The notes beneath the pieces were generated by a model. That model was not told where the DNA came from. It searched no databases and saw only the letters and a program-made list of their open reading frames with translations. A stretch of 48,758 nucleotides of DNA from Archaeoglobus sp. JdFR-24 (GTDB lineage Archaea; Halobacteriota; Archaeoglobi; Archaeoglobales; Archaeoglobaceae), in assembly GCA_002011215.1 (NCBI GenBank), contig MTML01000098.1, positions 1 to 48,758 on the forward strand, given 5' to 3'. The position numbers and the translations under genes are program-made. Shown here one piece after another: positions 34,639 through 43,105 of this stretch (position 1 is the stretch's first letter; each line of letters starts with the position of its first letter).

Positions 34639-35798
34639 TTTACCACCCTGGGTATGAACACGTCTTTGTAGGCGTTTATCGTATCAGAATGTTTTTGAAG
34701 TTTGTTTACGACCTCTGGCAGGGTTTCGGCCATCCTTTTATGTTTGGGTTTGCCCAGAATTTTGAGGAATTTAGAGTTATCAAATTTATATTCGCTCTCT
34801 TCCTTTTCCTTCCTGGGATTGGGTATATAGCTTACTCCAGGGCTTCTGCCCAGCACCTCTTCAGCGGCTTTATTCAACTCTTCAGCCAGATCCTTTATTC
34901 TGACGTATTCAACGAGCTGATTGTACACTCTGTATTCTCCATCATTTCCCTCTCGTATTATGTTAACAAAGCTCTGGCATGCATCTTCCAGGCTTATGAA
35001 GGGCTTGATCTGGTTGCCGGAGCCGTAAACTGTTAGAGGATGGCTGGCGATTATCATCGCAACCCATCTGTTGAATAAAGTGCCGAAGTAGAAGTCGATG
35101 TCGAAACGGGTTGAGAGTTCAGCATCAAGCCTTGTTTCTTCCGTGTCAGTTCCGTACACTATGCTCGTTCTGATGTCGGTGCATGGCATGCCCGTTTGCA
35201 TGTTCATCAACCACATGTTTACGGCATCAAAACCCTTTGTTACGTGGTAGAAGCTTGATGCTATGTTCGGGAAGGGTAAGATGTCTTTGTTTCCTTCTCT
35301 ATCGGAAACCTCCATAAAGCCCTCAGGAATATGGAGGTTTGGTGCTCCATAAATTCCGGTTGTGGTTGTTTCTATGAAGTGAGTATTTGTCAGGTTTTCC
35401 TCCCTCAATGCCCAGAGAAGATTCAAAGTGCCAAGGACATTATTTTTTTGCGTATAATTTGCTTTGTCCAGGTTTATGTGGGAGTAAGGGGCGGAGGGTT
35501 GAGCTGCAAGATGTAAAACGACGTCTGGCTTGAACATTCTTATAACCGTCCTGACAAAGTTTTTGTCGGTTAGATCTCCCCTTATGAAACTGATGTTGTT
35601 GAATCTCAGCTCATGCGCTCTCTTCACCCTTTCTTCCATCGTTGCGATGGGGATCATGCTTGTCGATCCGACTTCTTCAACCCATCTTCGTCTTCCAAGG
35701 TTGTCTATACCGATGATTCTCTCATCCGGGAATTCCTTCGCCACTCGAAGTGACGTGGGCCATCCCATATATCCGTCTGCTCCTGTTATCAGTATCAT
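34635..35798 (-). CDS. UDP-sulfoquinovose synthase-like SDR (SQD1/Agl3 type)
   Basis: 387 residues. TGADGYMGWPTSLRVA and a long insert before HLAAQPSAPYSHI are followed by TTTGIYGAPNLHIPEG, SSFYHVTKGFDA (catalytic Tyr-x3-Lys) and RTSIVYGTDTEETRLDAEL. Then come RFDIDFYFGTLFNRWVAM, HPLTVYGSGNQIKPFISLED and YRVYNQLVEYVRI. This order matches SQD1 and archaeal Agl3, which add sulfite to UDP-glucose. A longer reading from 35945 would run into the divergent TrmB gene. The ATG at 35798 has AGGTGAT before it. The sugar is probably for a sulfonated N-glycan or sulfolipid (inference). Confidence 0.85.
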   Translation of the reverse strand: MILITGADGYMGWPTSLRVAKEFPDERIIGIDNLGRRRWVEEVGSTSMIPIATMEERVKRAHELRFNNISFIRGDLTDKNFVRTVIRMFKPDVVLHLAAQPSAPYSHINLDKANYTQKNNVLGTLNLLWALREENLTNTHFIETTTTGIYGAPNLHIPEGFMEVSDREGNKDILPFPNIASSFYHVTKGFDAVNMWLMNMQTGMPCTDIRTSIVYGTDTEETRLDAELSTRFDIDFYFGTLFNRWVAMIIASHPLTVYGSGNQIKPFISLEDACQSFVNIIREGNDGEYRVYNQLVEYVRIKDLAEELNKAAEEVLGRSPGVSYIPNPRKEKEESEYKFDNSKFLKILGKPKHKRMAETLPEVVNKLQKHSDTINAYKDVFIPRVVK

Positions 35799-35810
35799 TT
35801 TATCACCTGT

Positions 35811-35831
35811 GTTATCACCATCAGTGGTAAC
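35811..35831. promoter_or_regulatory. Imperfect palindrome, candidate TrmB operator
   Basis: GTTATCACC at 35811-35819 and AGTGGTAAC at 35823-35831 form a near-palindrome. It lies between the divergent sulfoquinovose-synthase-like and TrmB genes. TATA-like sequences face both ways (minus-strand TTATACTTA near 35838, plus-strand TTTTTAAA near 35850), so binding here would cover the minus-strand start region. Confidence 0.5.
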
Positions 35832-35875
35832 ATTAAGTATAACAAGATTTTTTAAATTTGTTGTGGTTGAGTGTG

Positions 35876-36697
35876 ATGATGGACATCGAACAGATATTCG
35901 AGAATCTCGGGTTGAGCATGTATCAGGCCAAGGTTCTCTTCTCACTTATCAGACACGGAGAGGCCAAAGCTTCGGATATCAGCGAGCTCAGTGGCGTTCC
36001 AAGGGCCAAGGTATATTCTGTGCTTGATCATCTCGTCGACATGGGTTTTGTTGATAAGAAACCGGGAAGACCTGCCAAATACAGGCCAAAACCACCGGAG
36101 AAAATAGTTGAGAGGCTCAAGTACAACATACTCCTCGACTATACAAAGAGGCTCAGGATCGTTGAGGAGATTGGGGGGAATTTGCTTGAGATGCTGAAGG
36201 AGTTCTATTCCCCCTCTGAAGTTAGGGCCAGGGAGCTGATCAGAGTTATACATGTTGGCGAGCCATCGGAGAGGGAAACAAGGTTGCTCTACCAGGAGGC
36301 GAGGAGAGAGATCAACATAATCTCGAGGAGCTTTGAGTACTATCCGAAGGTTAGGAGGGAGCTGATTGATGCATCAAAGAGGGAAGTTAAAGTGAAAGTG
36401 CTTCTTCTGGGCAGCGAGTTTCTCAGCGATTCAAGTAGAAAGGTGCAGGAAGAGATTTTGAGGCTTGTAAGGAGAGAGGTGGGTGGTGAAATAAGGCTGA
36501 GCAAAACCATTCTGCCATTGAGGGGTACGATAGTCGACCCAAGCTACGAATACAAGACCGGAAAGGCCATCTTTGTTGTTGAGGATCCAGAAACTCCGCT
36601 GTATCTGAGGGATGCGGCTGTAACAGAGAACCCGAGTCTTGTAGCGGGGATGAAGAAGTACTTTGATCTGATATGGAGATATGAATCAACCCTGTGA
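35876..36697 (+). CDS. TrmB family transcriptional regulator
   Basis: 273 residues. The N-terminal winged helix is IEQIFENLGLSMYQAKVLFS and SDISELSGVPRAKVYSVLDH with FVDKKPGRPAKYRP, classic TrmB. A coiled-coil helix follows (near 75-110), and then a phospholipase-D-like regulatory domain (EARREINIISRSFEYYPKV, VKVLLLG). Such regulators sense sugars or nucleotide sugars. Divergent placement suggests control of the sulfoquinovose/epimerase operon and itself. Starts at 35876 or 35879 lie about 26 bases after a TATA-like run, so the message is probably leaderless. Confidence 0.88.
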   Translation: MMDIEQIFENLGLSMYQAKVLFSLIRHGEAKASDISELSGVPRAKVYSVLDHLVDMGFVDKKPGRPAKYRPKPPEKIVERLKYNILLDYTKRLRIVEEIGGNLLEMLKEFYSPSEVRARELIRVIHVGEPSERETRLLYQEARREINIISRSFEYYPKVRRELIDASKREVKVKVLLLGSEFLSDSSRKVQEEILRLVRREVGGEIRLSKTILPLRGTIVDPSYEYKTGKAIFVVEDPETPLYLRDAAVTENPSLVAGMKKYFDLIWRYESTL

Positions 36698-36846
36698 ACT
36701 GATTTTACAGGTTAGGGCTCATAGGGGAAGTATGATTTAAAAACAGGTCTTCAATGTGTGGATCTGTTAAAAAGCTGGAAAAGAGCCTTGCCATCTTCAC
36801 TCTCATAATTACCGTATTTTCTTTAAGATATAGAGTATCACCACGA

Positions 36847-38011
36847 TTATTGTTTCCCTTTGTACCGGGACACCGCTTCTCTGAATTTCTGCTCACATTC
36901 CTTTACCGTCATCCCTTCATAAACAATGTCCTCATCTATCCCTTCAATCTTGCCCAGCAACCTGCCAGATTCAACATCGGCAATGAGAGAACCGTAAAAA
37001 CCATCATAGTAAAAAACCTTTTTCCTGCCTATCTTTGCATCTATGAAATCTGCCAGTCTTCTCTTTTTTTTCTCTTTCCAACTCCCTCATCGCACCATCT
37101 ACGGGAACAGTTTCACTCTCTTCTGACCTGATCTCCCTTAACTTTTTAATCAGTCCAGAGCCTCTTGCCTGCTCAAGTGATATCATCCTCACCTTGAATT
37201 CATAACCTCTACTCTGTAACCACTTTTCTATGGTCTTACAAACCACCTCTTCTGAGAATGGTTCTTCAACCACAATCACCCACTCTGGCAGTTCATCTTC
37301 ATTCTCACCATCTATTTCTAACTGCTTCTTGCTTATTACCGTCCAGGTCCAATTCAGGTGGCAGCGTTCATTGAGCTCATCTTGATAGATATCAATTGAC
37401 CATTCCTCTTCCCCCGGAGCCACCTCTTCAGGATAGTAAATATCAAGGACTCCATATCCCTCTTTCCAAAGCTCATCTAACGCCTTTATCATCCTCTTGT
37501 AGGTTATAAATCTTTCAATCGATTCTACAGGATTTACAGCACCTTTAAGATGCCTTAAATTCCAGATAAACCAGACTTTGGTGGTAGTTTCCGGCATTTC
37601 ATGTAACCTTTCCCCATACCATCTCCGAAGATCCTCCAAGAACTTTTCGTAGGAACGTTTCTCGTTTCGCTCTCTGATGTACCTGCGATAGAGGTCATGA
37701 TACAAAAAGATGAGCTTCTCCAAATTCAGGTCATTCAAAAGCTTCCTCGCTTCTTCCAGGGTGTCAGTTATGCCAAGGAGAATGCCCCTGCATACTACGA
37801 TATAAACGCTCTTCCCGATACTCTTTGAACAGTTGCTGCAGAATAACTCTTCCTTCACGATCTCAATCTCCTCTGCATGGCCAGCACAATCTCCTACACG
37901 GAAGTCCTCCAGCATATTCTCAAATGCCTTAGTCTGGACGGAACAGATCTTTTTCCCGCACACCGGGCATGTGTATGCTTTATCAAAATAGATTGTATCA
38001 AACATTCCCAT
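36847..38011 (-). pseudogene. Zinc-ribbon protein with HicB-like C-terminus, frame broken at an A8 run
   Basis: The upstream frame (38011 to about 37072) starts MGMFDTIYFDKAYTCPVCGK after an AGGAGG site. It has CPVC and CSNC metal pairs, and then a Glu/Trp-rich body of unknown family. At A8 (37064-37071, coding strand) the frame changes. Removing one A restores LADFIDAKIGRKKVFYYD then GFYGSLIADVESGRLLGKI, GIDEDIVYEGMTVKECEQKF and a stop at 36847. This tail resembles a HicB antitoxin-type fold (GxhxDhxxxG then a helix). It may be a real frameshift, programmed slippage or a sequencing error. Unshifted, the frame stops at 37004. Confidence 0.7.
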
Positions 38012-38225
38012 CTCATAGCCTCCTGATGCCAAACAACGCTGTTAAATCATTCATCTCTCACCTTCTTTACCAACTTATCTCTTACCTGCTCAATCCATCT
38101 TTTTGCCTTTTTGATATTTTTATCTTCAAATAATCAATTCCATCCGGTTATACTGTCTATCAGTATTCCGACGCTGTATCGAGTTATCTAATTCGTTGCT
38201 GAGTCGTTAAGGGCCAACTTGCCCT

Positions 38226-38475
38226 GTAAGAGTTGCTAAAGAGATTCCAAGTAGCTATTCAGATTGCTTTATAATATTAGGTATGCATAATATAATTTCA
38301 CACGATTTGGCTGAAAAAACTTGCCAATATGGCTAAGTTTAGAAATATGCTTGTACACATTTACTGGAAAATAGACGACAGAAAAGTTTATGAGATAATG
38401 CGAAAAGATATCTTAGATTTAGAGAAGTTCATTAAAGAGATGAAAGGATATGTCGATAAACAAAGAAGATATTAA
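38226..38475 (+). pseudogene. HepT-like HEPN toxin, C-terminal two thirds with frameshift
   Basis: VRVAKEIPSSYSDCFIILG and ISHDLAEK are followed, after one-base removal in an A6 run (38314-38319), by LANMAKFRNMLVHIYWKIDD and RKVYEIMRKDILDLEKF. RNMLVH is the R-x4-H RNase motif of HEPN/HepT proteins. The front third is not recoverable in 38040-38225. The end overlaps the MNT gene by 26 bases, the usual HepT-MntA organisation. The break at an A run could be decay or a read error. Confidence 0.75.
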
Positions 38476-38842
38476 AAGAAAGATAAATAAAATTCTATTT
38501 AAAAAAGATGAGGTCGTATTTGCATATCTCCACGGTAGCTTCGATAAAATGCACTTTAGGGATATTGATATTGCAGTTTACGTTGATGAAGAAAAGGTGA
38601 AGAATTTTTTGGATTATGAACTGAAACTTTCTGTTGAGATTGAAAAAGATATAAGGCTGCCTGCTGATGTTAAAATTCTGAATTCTGCACCGTTAAGCTT
38701 TGGGTATAGGGCCATCAAGGGTGAACTTCTGTTTAGCAAAAATGAGGAGGTGAGATTCAGGTTCATAGAGAATATGCTAATAGAATATCTGGATTTTAAA
38801 CCTATAGAAGAGAGGATTATCAGGGAAATACTTGCAACATAA
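38450..38842 (+). CDS. MNT-domain nucleotidyltransferase (MntA-like antitoxin)
   Basis: 130 residues. The nucleotidyltransferase core is FAYLHGSFDKMHFRDIDIAVY, with GS and DID motifs but a shorter loop than the common GSx10DxD. A C-terminal helical region follows. MntA proteins AMPylate and silence their HEPN partner. The partner gene just upstream is broken here, so the antitoxin may be an orphan. An A-rich ribosome binding site (AAAGGA) precedes the ATG. Confidence 0.83.
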   Translation: MSINKEDIKRKINKILFKKDEVVFAYLHGSFDKMHFRDIDIAVYVDEEKVKNFLDYELKLSVEIEKDIRLPADVKILNSAPLSFGYRAIKGELLFSKNEEVRFRFIENMLIEYLDFKPIEERIIREILAT

Positions 38843-39144
38843 TCCGATTTATGCCTAAATCAGATGTCTTGTTTTTAATGGTTACAGAATCTGTGGCTGC
38901 TTTCATTTTAAAAGTTTGGAATTAATGTGTTTAAATACAAGTCTGACTTATATAGCCGATGAGGGGGTGCTGGCAGCAGAGATTGATTCTTGTTGGAGTT
39001 TGCGGTTGTAAGAATATATGAAGAAATGGATGGATATGGAAAGGCATAAGTTTGGGGCATAACAGGTGATAAGTATATATCAGTCAGCTTAAGCTTAGCT
39101 GTCCAACATAGAATAAATTCGTAGATAGTCCAAGGAGTGGTGAG

Positions 39145-39582
39145 ATGAGGAGGTTGGTTCTGGCAGTTGTAATCATTTCACTTCTGCTGTTGCTCAACAC
39201 ATACCACTACCTGAATCACGAGCTGCATGAAGAATATCCGGGGAATGAAGAAGTTGTTGAAGGTGTTACTGGTAAGGTCTCTATTGGTGGAGTGGTTGTC
39301 AACAGTAACGAATTCTACATTCTTGTTGAGCATGGATCCAAGAGCAGGGTTATCAGGGTTTTATCAGACTTGGATGTTGAGAAGGGAGACAGGGTGGAGG
39401 TTCTGGGGTTGTTGCAGAAGGATGAGATAACTCCAGAGAAGATAATAGTTTACAGGAAGTGGTCTTATTATTCGATTTTCATTCGTTCTGCCATTGCCAT
39501 ACCTCTAGTTGCTTATGTGTTCTTCAAATACTGGACTTTTGATTTCAGGCAAATGAGGTTCAGGAGGAGAAAAAATGCCTGA
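39145..39582 (+). CDS. Membrane protein with OB-like external domain
   Basis: 145 residues. An N-terminal helix (LVLAVVIISLLLLLNTYHYL), a beta-rich domain with VTGKVSIGGVVVNSNEFYIL and VEKGDRVEVLGLL that looks like an OB fold, and a second membrane helix (FIRSAIAIPLVAYVFFKYW) with a basic tail. No family is assigned. A TATA-like AAGTATATATC near 39070 and GGTGAG near the ATG are visible. It overlaps the YdjM-like gene by eight bases. Confidence 0.75.
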   Translation: MRRLVLAVVIISLLLLLNTYHYLNHELHEEYPGNEEVVEGVTGKVSIGGVVVNSNEFYILVEHGSKSRVIRVLSDLDVEKGDRVEVLGLLQKDEITPEKIIVYRKWSYYSIFIRSAIAIPLVAYVFFKYWTFDFRQMRFRRRKNA

Positions 39583-40045
39583 TTGGTTAGCTCATATTCT
39601 GTTTGCCTGGATTTTGTGCAGAGTTTCAGGAATTAAATTTAGGATATTCAATAGAGAGAACACGGCAATAGTTATGGTTGGTGCCTTAATACCAGATATT
39701 GTGAAAGTTGGATTGATTTTTGATTTGATGAATATAGAGATATGGGATTTCATAGCTCCATTGCATACTCCTGTTGGTTCCTTACTTTCCGCAGCCCTGA
39801 TTTCTCTGCTCTTTTATGATCTTACAGTATTTCTATTGCTGACATCAGGTTTTACAACACATTACATGCTGGACATGCTGCTCGGGCATGTGAGTGGTGG
39901 TATGCTAATGCTGTTCCCGTTTAGCTGGGAGGAGTATCAGTTAGGGTTGATTCAGTCGGATAATTACTGGATAACGTTGGTTGTGTTAGTATTGGCAGCT
40001 GTAGTTTATAGCTATACGGTAAATAAAAATTCAGAATTCAGGTGA
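39575..40045 (+). CDS. YdjM/DUF457-like membrane-bound metal-dependent hydrolase
   Basis: 156 residues. MPDWLAHILFAWIL at the N-terminus, GALIPDIVKVGLIFD, LHTPVGSLLSAALISLLF with His, HYMLDMLLGHVSGGM with His/Asp ligands, and a final helix. This is the pattern of the YdjM-like family, thought to be membrane-bound metal hydrolases. It is the only complete member in the window. Truncated relatives of its 3' part occur near 42.5, 45.4 and 47.8 kb. It converges on the PIN gene with a short 3' overlap. Confidence 0.83.
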   Translation: MPDWLAHILFAWILCRVSGIKFRIFNRENTAIVMVGALIPDIVKVGLIFDLMNIEIWDFIAPLHTPVGSLLSAALISLLFYDLTVFLLLTSGFTTHYMLDMLLGHVSGGMLMLFPFSWEEYQLGLIQSDNYWITLVVLVLAAVVYSYTVNKNSEFR

Positions 40046-40558
40046 TGTTTTTATGAAATTTAACCAACGTTTATTTAGCCATTCGTTGTACTCTCTAAAA
40101 ACATCTTCAGGAATTGGGTTAACTGCATGCAAATCTTTTACTCTTCTTTTCATTTTCTTATCTATCGTATAAATTATGGGAGCAGAATTGGATTTGGCTA
40201 TCGCAACGATGTAACCGTCCCAAGATTCTATTCTATAGCCCATTGCATTTGTCAGGGATTCCATGGCCAGATCAACATTCATGTCAGTATAGAGCGCTGG
40301 AGATCTCGTTTCGAGAGTCTTTTTCAAGGCCTCGCATGCAGAGACCTTTTCAACTCCCAGATAGTTGGTGAGAATATGATACGCTCCAAGGAAAGCTGTT
40401 ACAGGGATTAAACATCTTTTTTTCCACAACAAAACATTCCTTAAAAATTCGAGGGCATGATTCTTTGCCGGGTTTTCAAAATGTGCAATCACTATCAATC
40501 CAACATCAACTACTCCTTCAACCCTATCTTTTTCAGGCTGTATTCTGCTGAATACCAC
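40031..40558 (-). CDS. PIN-domain ribonuclease (VapC-like toxin)
   Basis: About 175 residues from a GTG start, with GAGGAGG ten bases before. GVVDVGLIVIAHF carries the first catalytic Asp, SACEALKKTLETR the conserved acidic helix, and IESWDGYIVAIAKSNSAPIIYTIDKKM the D-x-x...D pair near 115-135. PIN toxins cleave tRNA or mRNA. The start overlaps the end of the AbrB-type antitoxin gene by 49 bases. A shorter start nearer GVVD is not available as ATG, GTG or TTG. Confidence 0.85.
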   Translation of the reverse strand: MVFSRIQPEKDRVEGVVDVGLIVIAHFENPAKNHALEFLRNVLLWKKRCLIPVTAFLGAYHILTNYLGVEKVSACEALKKTLETRSPALYTDMNVDLAMESLTNAMGYRIESWDGYIVAIAKSNSAPIIYTIDKKMKRRVKDLHAVNPIPEDVFREYNEWLNKRWLNFIKTSPEF

Positions 40559-40797
40559 TTCTCTTCAACCTCCTCAAAGCTGACAAAGGGTTTTGGAGCA
40601 TTGTTTTTCAGATAGCTTATTGCTTCCTCAACTCTTCTTTCAAGGCTGGAATTCTGCAGGTTTATCAAAATTTTTTCATCTTTTACCTCAATCTCCAGCT
40701 CTGTATTTTCTTTAATCCCTAGACTGCTCCTGATTTCCTTTGGAATTAGAATTCTGCCAAATTTATCTATTTTGACTTTTGCCAATCTAACCACCAA
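40510..40797 (-). CDS. AbrB/SpoVT-domain antitoxin (VapB-like)
   Basis: 95 residues. The N-terminal swapped-hairpin motif is VKIDKFGRILIPKEIRSSLG followed by ELEIEVKDEKILI, typical of AbrB-type antitoxins. The C-terminal half (SFEEVEEKWYSAEY) would wrap the PIN toxin encoded by the overlapping downstream gene. Antitoxin-first order and overlap fit a VapBC module that represses its own promoter. Confidence 0.9.
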   Translation of the reverse strand: MVVRLAKVKIDKFGRILIPKEIRSSLGIKENTELEIEVKDEKILINLQNSSLERRVEEAISYLKNNAPKPFVSFEEVEEKWYSAEYSLKKIGLKE

Positions 40798-40828
40798 TTG
40801 GAAATAGTTTTGGTGAAATAAATAGGTT

Positions 40829-41281
40829 GTGTTTTCTCAGGATTCTGCTGTATTATGGAATGGAGTTGGAGAATTTATTTTGTCGATAAGAGAGTATAGG
40901 GGAAAAAATGTTGGAAACTTCCATCTGACTGGATTTGAAAGGTTTTTTTGGATTGGAACTTATTGGAACTGGACAATACCACTACTATTATTCTGAGAAA
41001 GTTAAGGAGCTTTCTTTGGAGAACATAGTAACGCATGCACTGCTCATTGATTTCAGTCCAAGGACAATTTTATACTCAGCGGTTCTCCTGTTAGCTCACA
41101 GGGATAAAATAAGCGAAAGGAGGTTTTTTGAGCTGGGTAAAAAATACTGGGCAAAAAATATGATGTAAGTGTAAAGGATTTACTGGGACTTCTGGAGGGT
41201 AGAGAGGTTAGAGGGTATCCTTATCCATCCCTAAGGGAGGTAGAGGAAACTTTCAGGGCCTATTTTGGTGAAAAGAGATGA
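40829..41281 (+). pseudogene. Uncharacterised protein gene broken at T7 and A6 runs
   Basis: From a GTG at 40829 the frame reads SQDSAVLWNGVGEFILSIRE and NFHLTGFERFF. Removing one T at T7 (40943-40949) continues it as GLELIGTGQYHYYYSEK, ENIVTHALLIDFSPRTILYS and RRFFELGKKYW. Adding one A at A6 (41153-41158) continues to YDVSVKDLLGLLEGREV and a stop at 41279. The repaired product is about 150 residues and unrecognised. Its setting among nucleotidyltransferase and toxin genes suggests a defence or toxin-antitoxin partner, but this is only context. As read, the frame is interrupted twice. Confidence 0.5.
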
Positions 41282-41312
41282 AAGTAACTCGAGAAAGGAT
41301 CTGCTCAAAAAA

Positions 41313-41528
41313 TTAAACTTCTACTCTCGCCTTTTTCATAACATTGGAAAGTACTTCAGACATTTTTGCATCAAGCTTGGGAAACAGAATTTCTATACCC
41401 ACTACTTGGTCGTTTTTATCTAGATCAATCACTATATTGTCAGCAATCGGCTCGGATTTTGCTACTTTCCCTTCCTTTAACCTCAAGTACATTGCATTGA
41501 CTTCCGGATCAAACTCTACTGAAGCCAT
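41313..41528 (-). CDS. DUF2283 protein (probable antitoxin)
   Basis: 71 residues. VEFDPEVNAMYLRLKEGKVA followed by NIVIDLDKNDQVVGIEIL is the DUF2283 pattern. The family pairs with DUF4258 proteins in an apparent toxin-antitoxin module. It starts inside the end of the DUF4258 gene (20-base overlap), so the two are translated together. Confidence 0.87.
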   Translation of the reverse strand: MASVEFDPEVNAMYLRLKEGKVAKSEPIADNIVIDLDKNDQVVGIEILFPKLDAKMSEVLSNVMKKARVEV

Positions 41529-41796
41529 ATCTTTTCAACCTTTTCTTATCAACCTTTACTACTGTAACAACCACTATTTCATCTTTGTGGTCTTCATAGA
41601 TTACAACGATATAGTAATCACCAAATTCCTTAAAAGAAGCTTTTCTACCAAATTTTACATTTACTGTTTCTTGTGGCTCGTTGATTACTGCTTTAATCAA
41701 TTCTTCTGGGATTCCACGTTCATTAGCTCTTCTTGATGCGTGTATGGACACTACTACATTTCTCAAGTCCACACAACAGCTTGACTGTGGCTTCAT
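41509..41796 (-). CDS. DUF4258 protein (probable toxin)
   Basis: Up to 95 residues. The conserved part is SIHASRRANERGIPEELI, FGRKASFKEFGDYYIVVIYE and IVVVTVVKVDKKRLKRYGF, which matches DUF4258 (RelE-like size). The exact start is uncertain because ATG at 41796, TTG at 41766 and GTG codons follow closely without a clear ribosome binding site. Family homology begins only near VVVSIHASRRA. It is paired with DUF2283. Confidence 0.83.
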   Translation of the reverse strand: MKPQSSCCVDLRNVVVSIHASRRANERGIPEELIKAVINEPQETVNVKFGRKASFKEFGDYYIVVIYEDHKDEIVVVTVVKVDKKRLKRYGFSRV

Positions 41797-41989
41797 TTAA
41801 ATTTTGGCTTTTAACGCTTTTTTAGGTTTCGAAGTGGTTGGCATCATGTATTAATGCGTAGAATTCTGGCTCTTAGTGCAAGAGTGTAACAAAGGACTGA
41901 TGGTGTATTAAGCAGGGAACAGCTCTTTTGCAATCTTTTAGAAGGTGCTGAGACAATCCCAATCTACAGGAGACTGTACTCCCAACGAG

Positions 41990-42345
41990 AATGACTGTCA
42001 GACCAGCCAGATATGAACATCCACTGGAAAAATTTAGTCTCGATGTTTTCGTGGAGAGGATTCTCAACAAGCTTATCCGAAAGTATGGTTGCGAGAGCTA
42101 GAGTTCAAGAATTCTCATCTCACGATATTAGATATATCTTGTTTCAAAGGAAGACATCTTCTTGTTTAAAAGCTTCAATTGAAAGAGTGAGGGATGTTGA
42201 GGATTTAATAATGCTTGTTGAAACTGGATTGGATTTTGAGATAATTTGAGATAATAATTCAAGAACTCAAAAACCAGCTCCCATGGATAACTCTCTCAAG
42301 ATCTTAATCCCGAGGATACTGGATCGTATTGATGTCCTGATGGAA
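41990..42345 (+). pseudogene. Nucleotidyltransferase-type gene remnant
   Basis: Pieces in three frames read EHPLEKFSLDVFVERILNKL, SESMVARARVQEF, then SKEDIFLFKS, ERVRDVEDLIMLVETGLDFE and IIQELKNQL. The SPEDIFLFKxxxxRxRDxED...GLDF pattern is known from archaeal nucleotidyltransferase-like (DUF6036/AbiEii-related) proteins. Front part and start are missing and at least three frame changes occur. It belongs with the other broken toxin-antitoxin genes here. Confidence 0.6.
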
Positions 42346-42496
42346 CAGACTGGACTTTGAAAGGGCTTGTTCACTTCAAAAAATGGAAGAAGCAAACGAG
42401 TCTCTGTGAGCAAAGCGAGAGATGCTTTACAGATGATTGAAGGAATTAGTCAAAAATGGAAGACTCTCATTTTCGAGAGAAGCGGGTTTTATGGTG

Positions 42497-42660
42497 TTGT
42501 TGCTCAAGCATGTAGGTGGATGCTTCTGCTTCCGTTTAGCTGGGATTATATCAGTTAGGATTGATTCAGACGGATAATTACTGGACAACACTTGCTTTGG
42601 TGGTGGCAGTTATAGTTTTTGCATTTACGCCTACTTTTACATCAAACAGCCTAATAGCAA
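42497..42660 (+). pseudogene. YdjM-like gene, 3' fragment (copy 1)
   Basis: After small indel repair the translation is LLKHVGGMLLLLPFSWD, then QLGLIQTDNYWTTLALVVAV and IYAYFYIKQPN. This parallels the C-terminus of the complete gene at 39575-40045 (FSWEEYQLGLIQSDNYWIT). It is nearly identical to the fragment at 47815-47975 and begins at the same point. It has no start. It is part of a segment duplicated together with the front of rfbA. Confidence 0.85.
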
Positions 42661-42790
42661 AAAGAAAAATTGCGTCAGGTCTGAACTGATCAGTGATGGA
42701 CGGGGCTGATGCGATTAGGCATTTCTTTCAATTTTAACTTTTAGGAGGTAAGAGATGAGAACTCTAATCCTTTCTGGATTCCTGTTGCAA
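42503..42790 (+). repeat. Segmental duplication, copy 1 (partner 47819-48190)
   Basis: The run YdjM 3' fragment, palindromic leader, ribosome binding site and first rfbA codons occurs twice in the same order and orientation, about 5.3 kb apart. Copy 2 has about 90 additional bases between the YdjM end and the leader. The high identity by eye points to a fairly recent duplication. Confidence 0.85.
42672..42712 (+). promoter_or_regulatory. Conserved palindromic leader before rfbA copy 1
   Basis: GCGTCAG (42672-42678) pairs with CTGATGC (42706-42712) around the perfect palindrome ACTGATCAGT (42685-42694). The same element stands before the live rfbA gene at 48079-48119. Confidence 0.55.
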
Positions 42791-43072
42791 ACAAGCCAGT
42801 TTATTTTATGCCATTGATGATGTGATAGAAGCTGGCATTATGGATATAGGGATAGTTGTTGGTCCAAACAAGGAGCAGGTTATCGAGGCAGTTAACTCCT
42901 TTGACTGGGTACGGAGGTGGAAGATGGTGTGATCATGGAAGGAAGCAAGATAATGAATGCCGGTAAGATAGTGGAGAGTCTGATAGGCAAAGGTGTAAGG
43001 ATACATGAAAACGATTCAAAACCCAGTGGATACAGGTTTATAGTTGGAGATAATTCGGATATTTTCCTCTAA
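42755..43072 (+). pseudogene. rfbA: Glucose-1-phosphate thymidylyltransferase gene with internal deletions
   Basis: Start ATG with AGGAGGT and RTLILSG, then a direct jump to IPVANKPVYFYAIDDVIEAG and IVVGPNKEQVIEAVNSFDW. The frame is then lost and the C-terminal end EDGVIMEGSKIMNAGKIVES and KPSGYRFIVGDNSDIFL follows to a stop at 43070. The nucleotide-binding GGxGTRLRPLT segment and roughly 200 residues of the middle are missing compared with the live gene at 48156. It is clearly a deletion pseudogene that keeps both ends. Confidence 0.88.
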
Positions 43073-43105
43073 GGAAAAAATTAATAGGCTTAACGGTTTT
43101 AACTT

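Noticed and set aside
35799..35945. N-terminal extension of the sulfoquinovose-synthase-like gene
   Set aside because: The extra 49 residues are not SDR-like, overlap the divergent TrmB gene, and a good ribosome binding site and the NAD motif mark the start at 35798.
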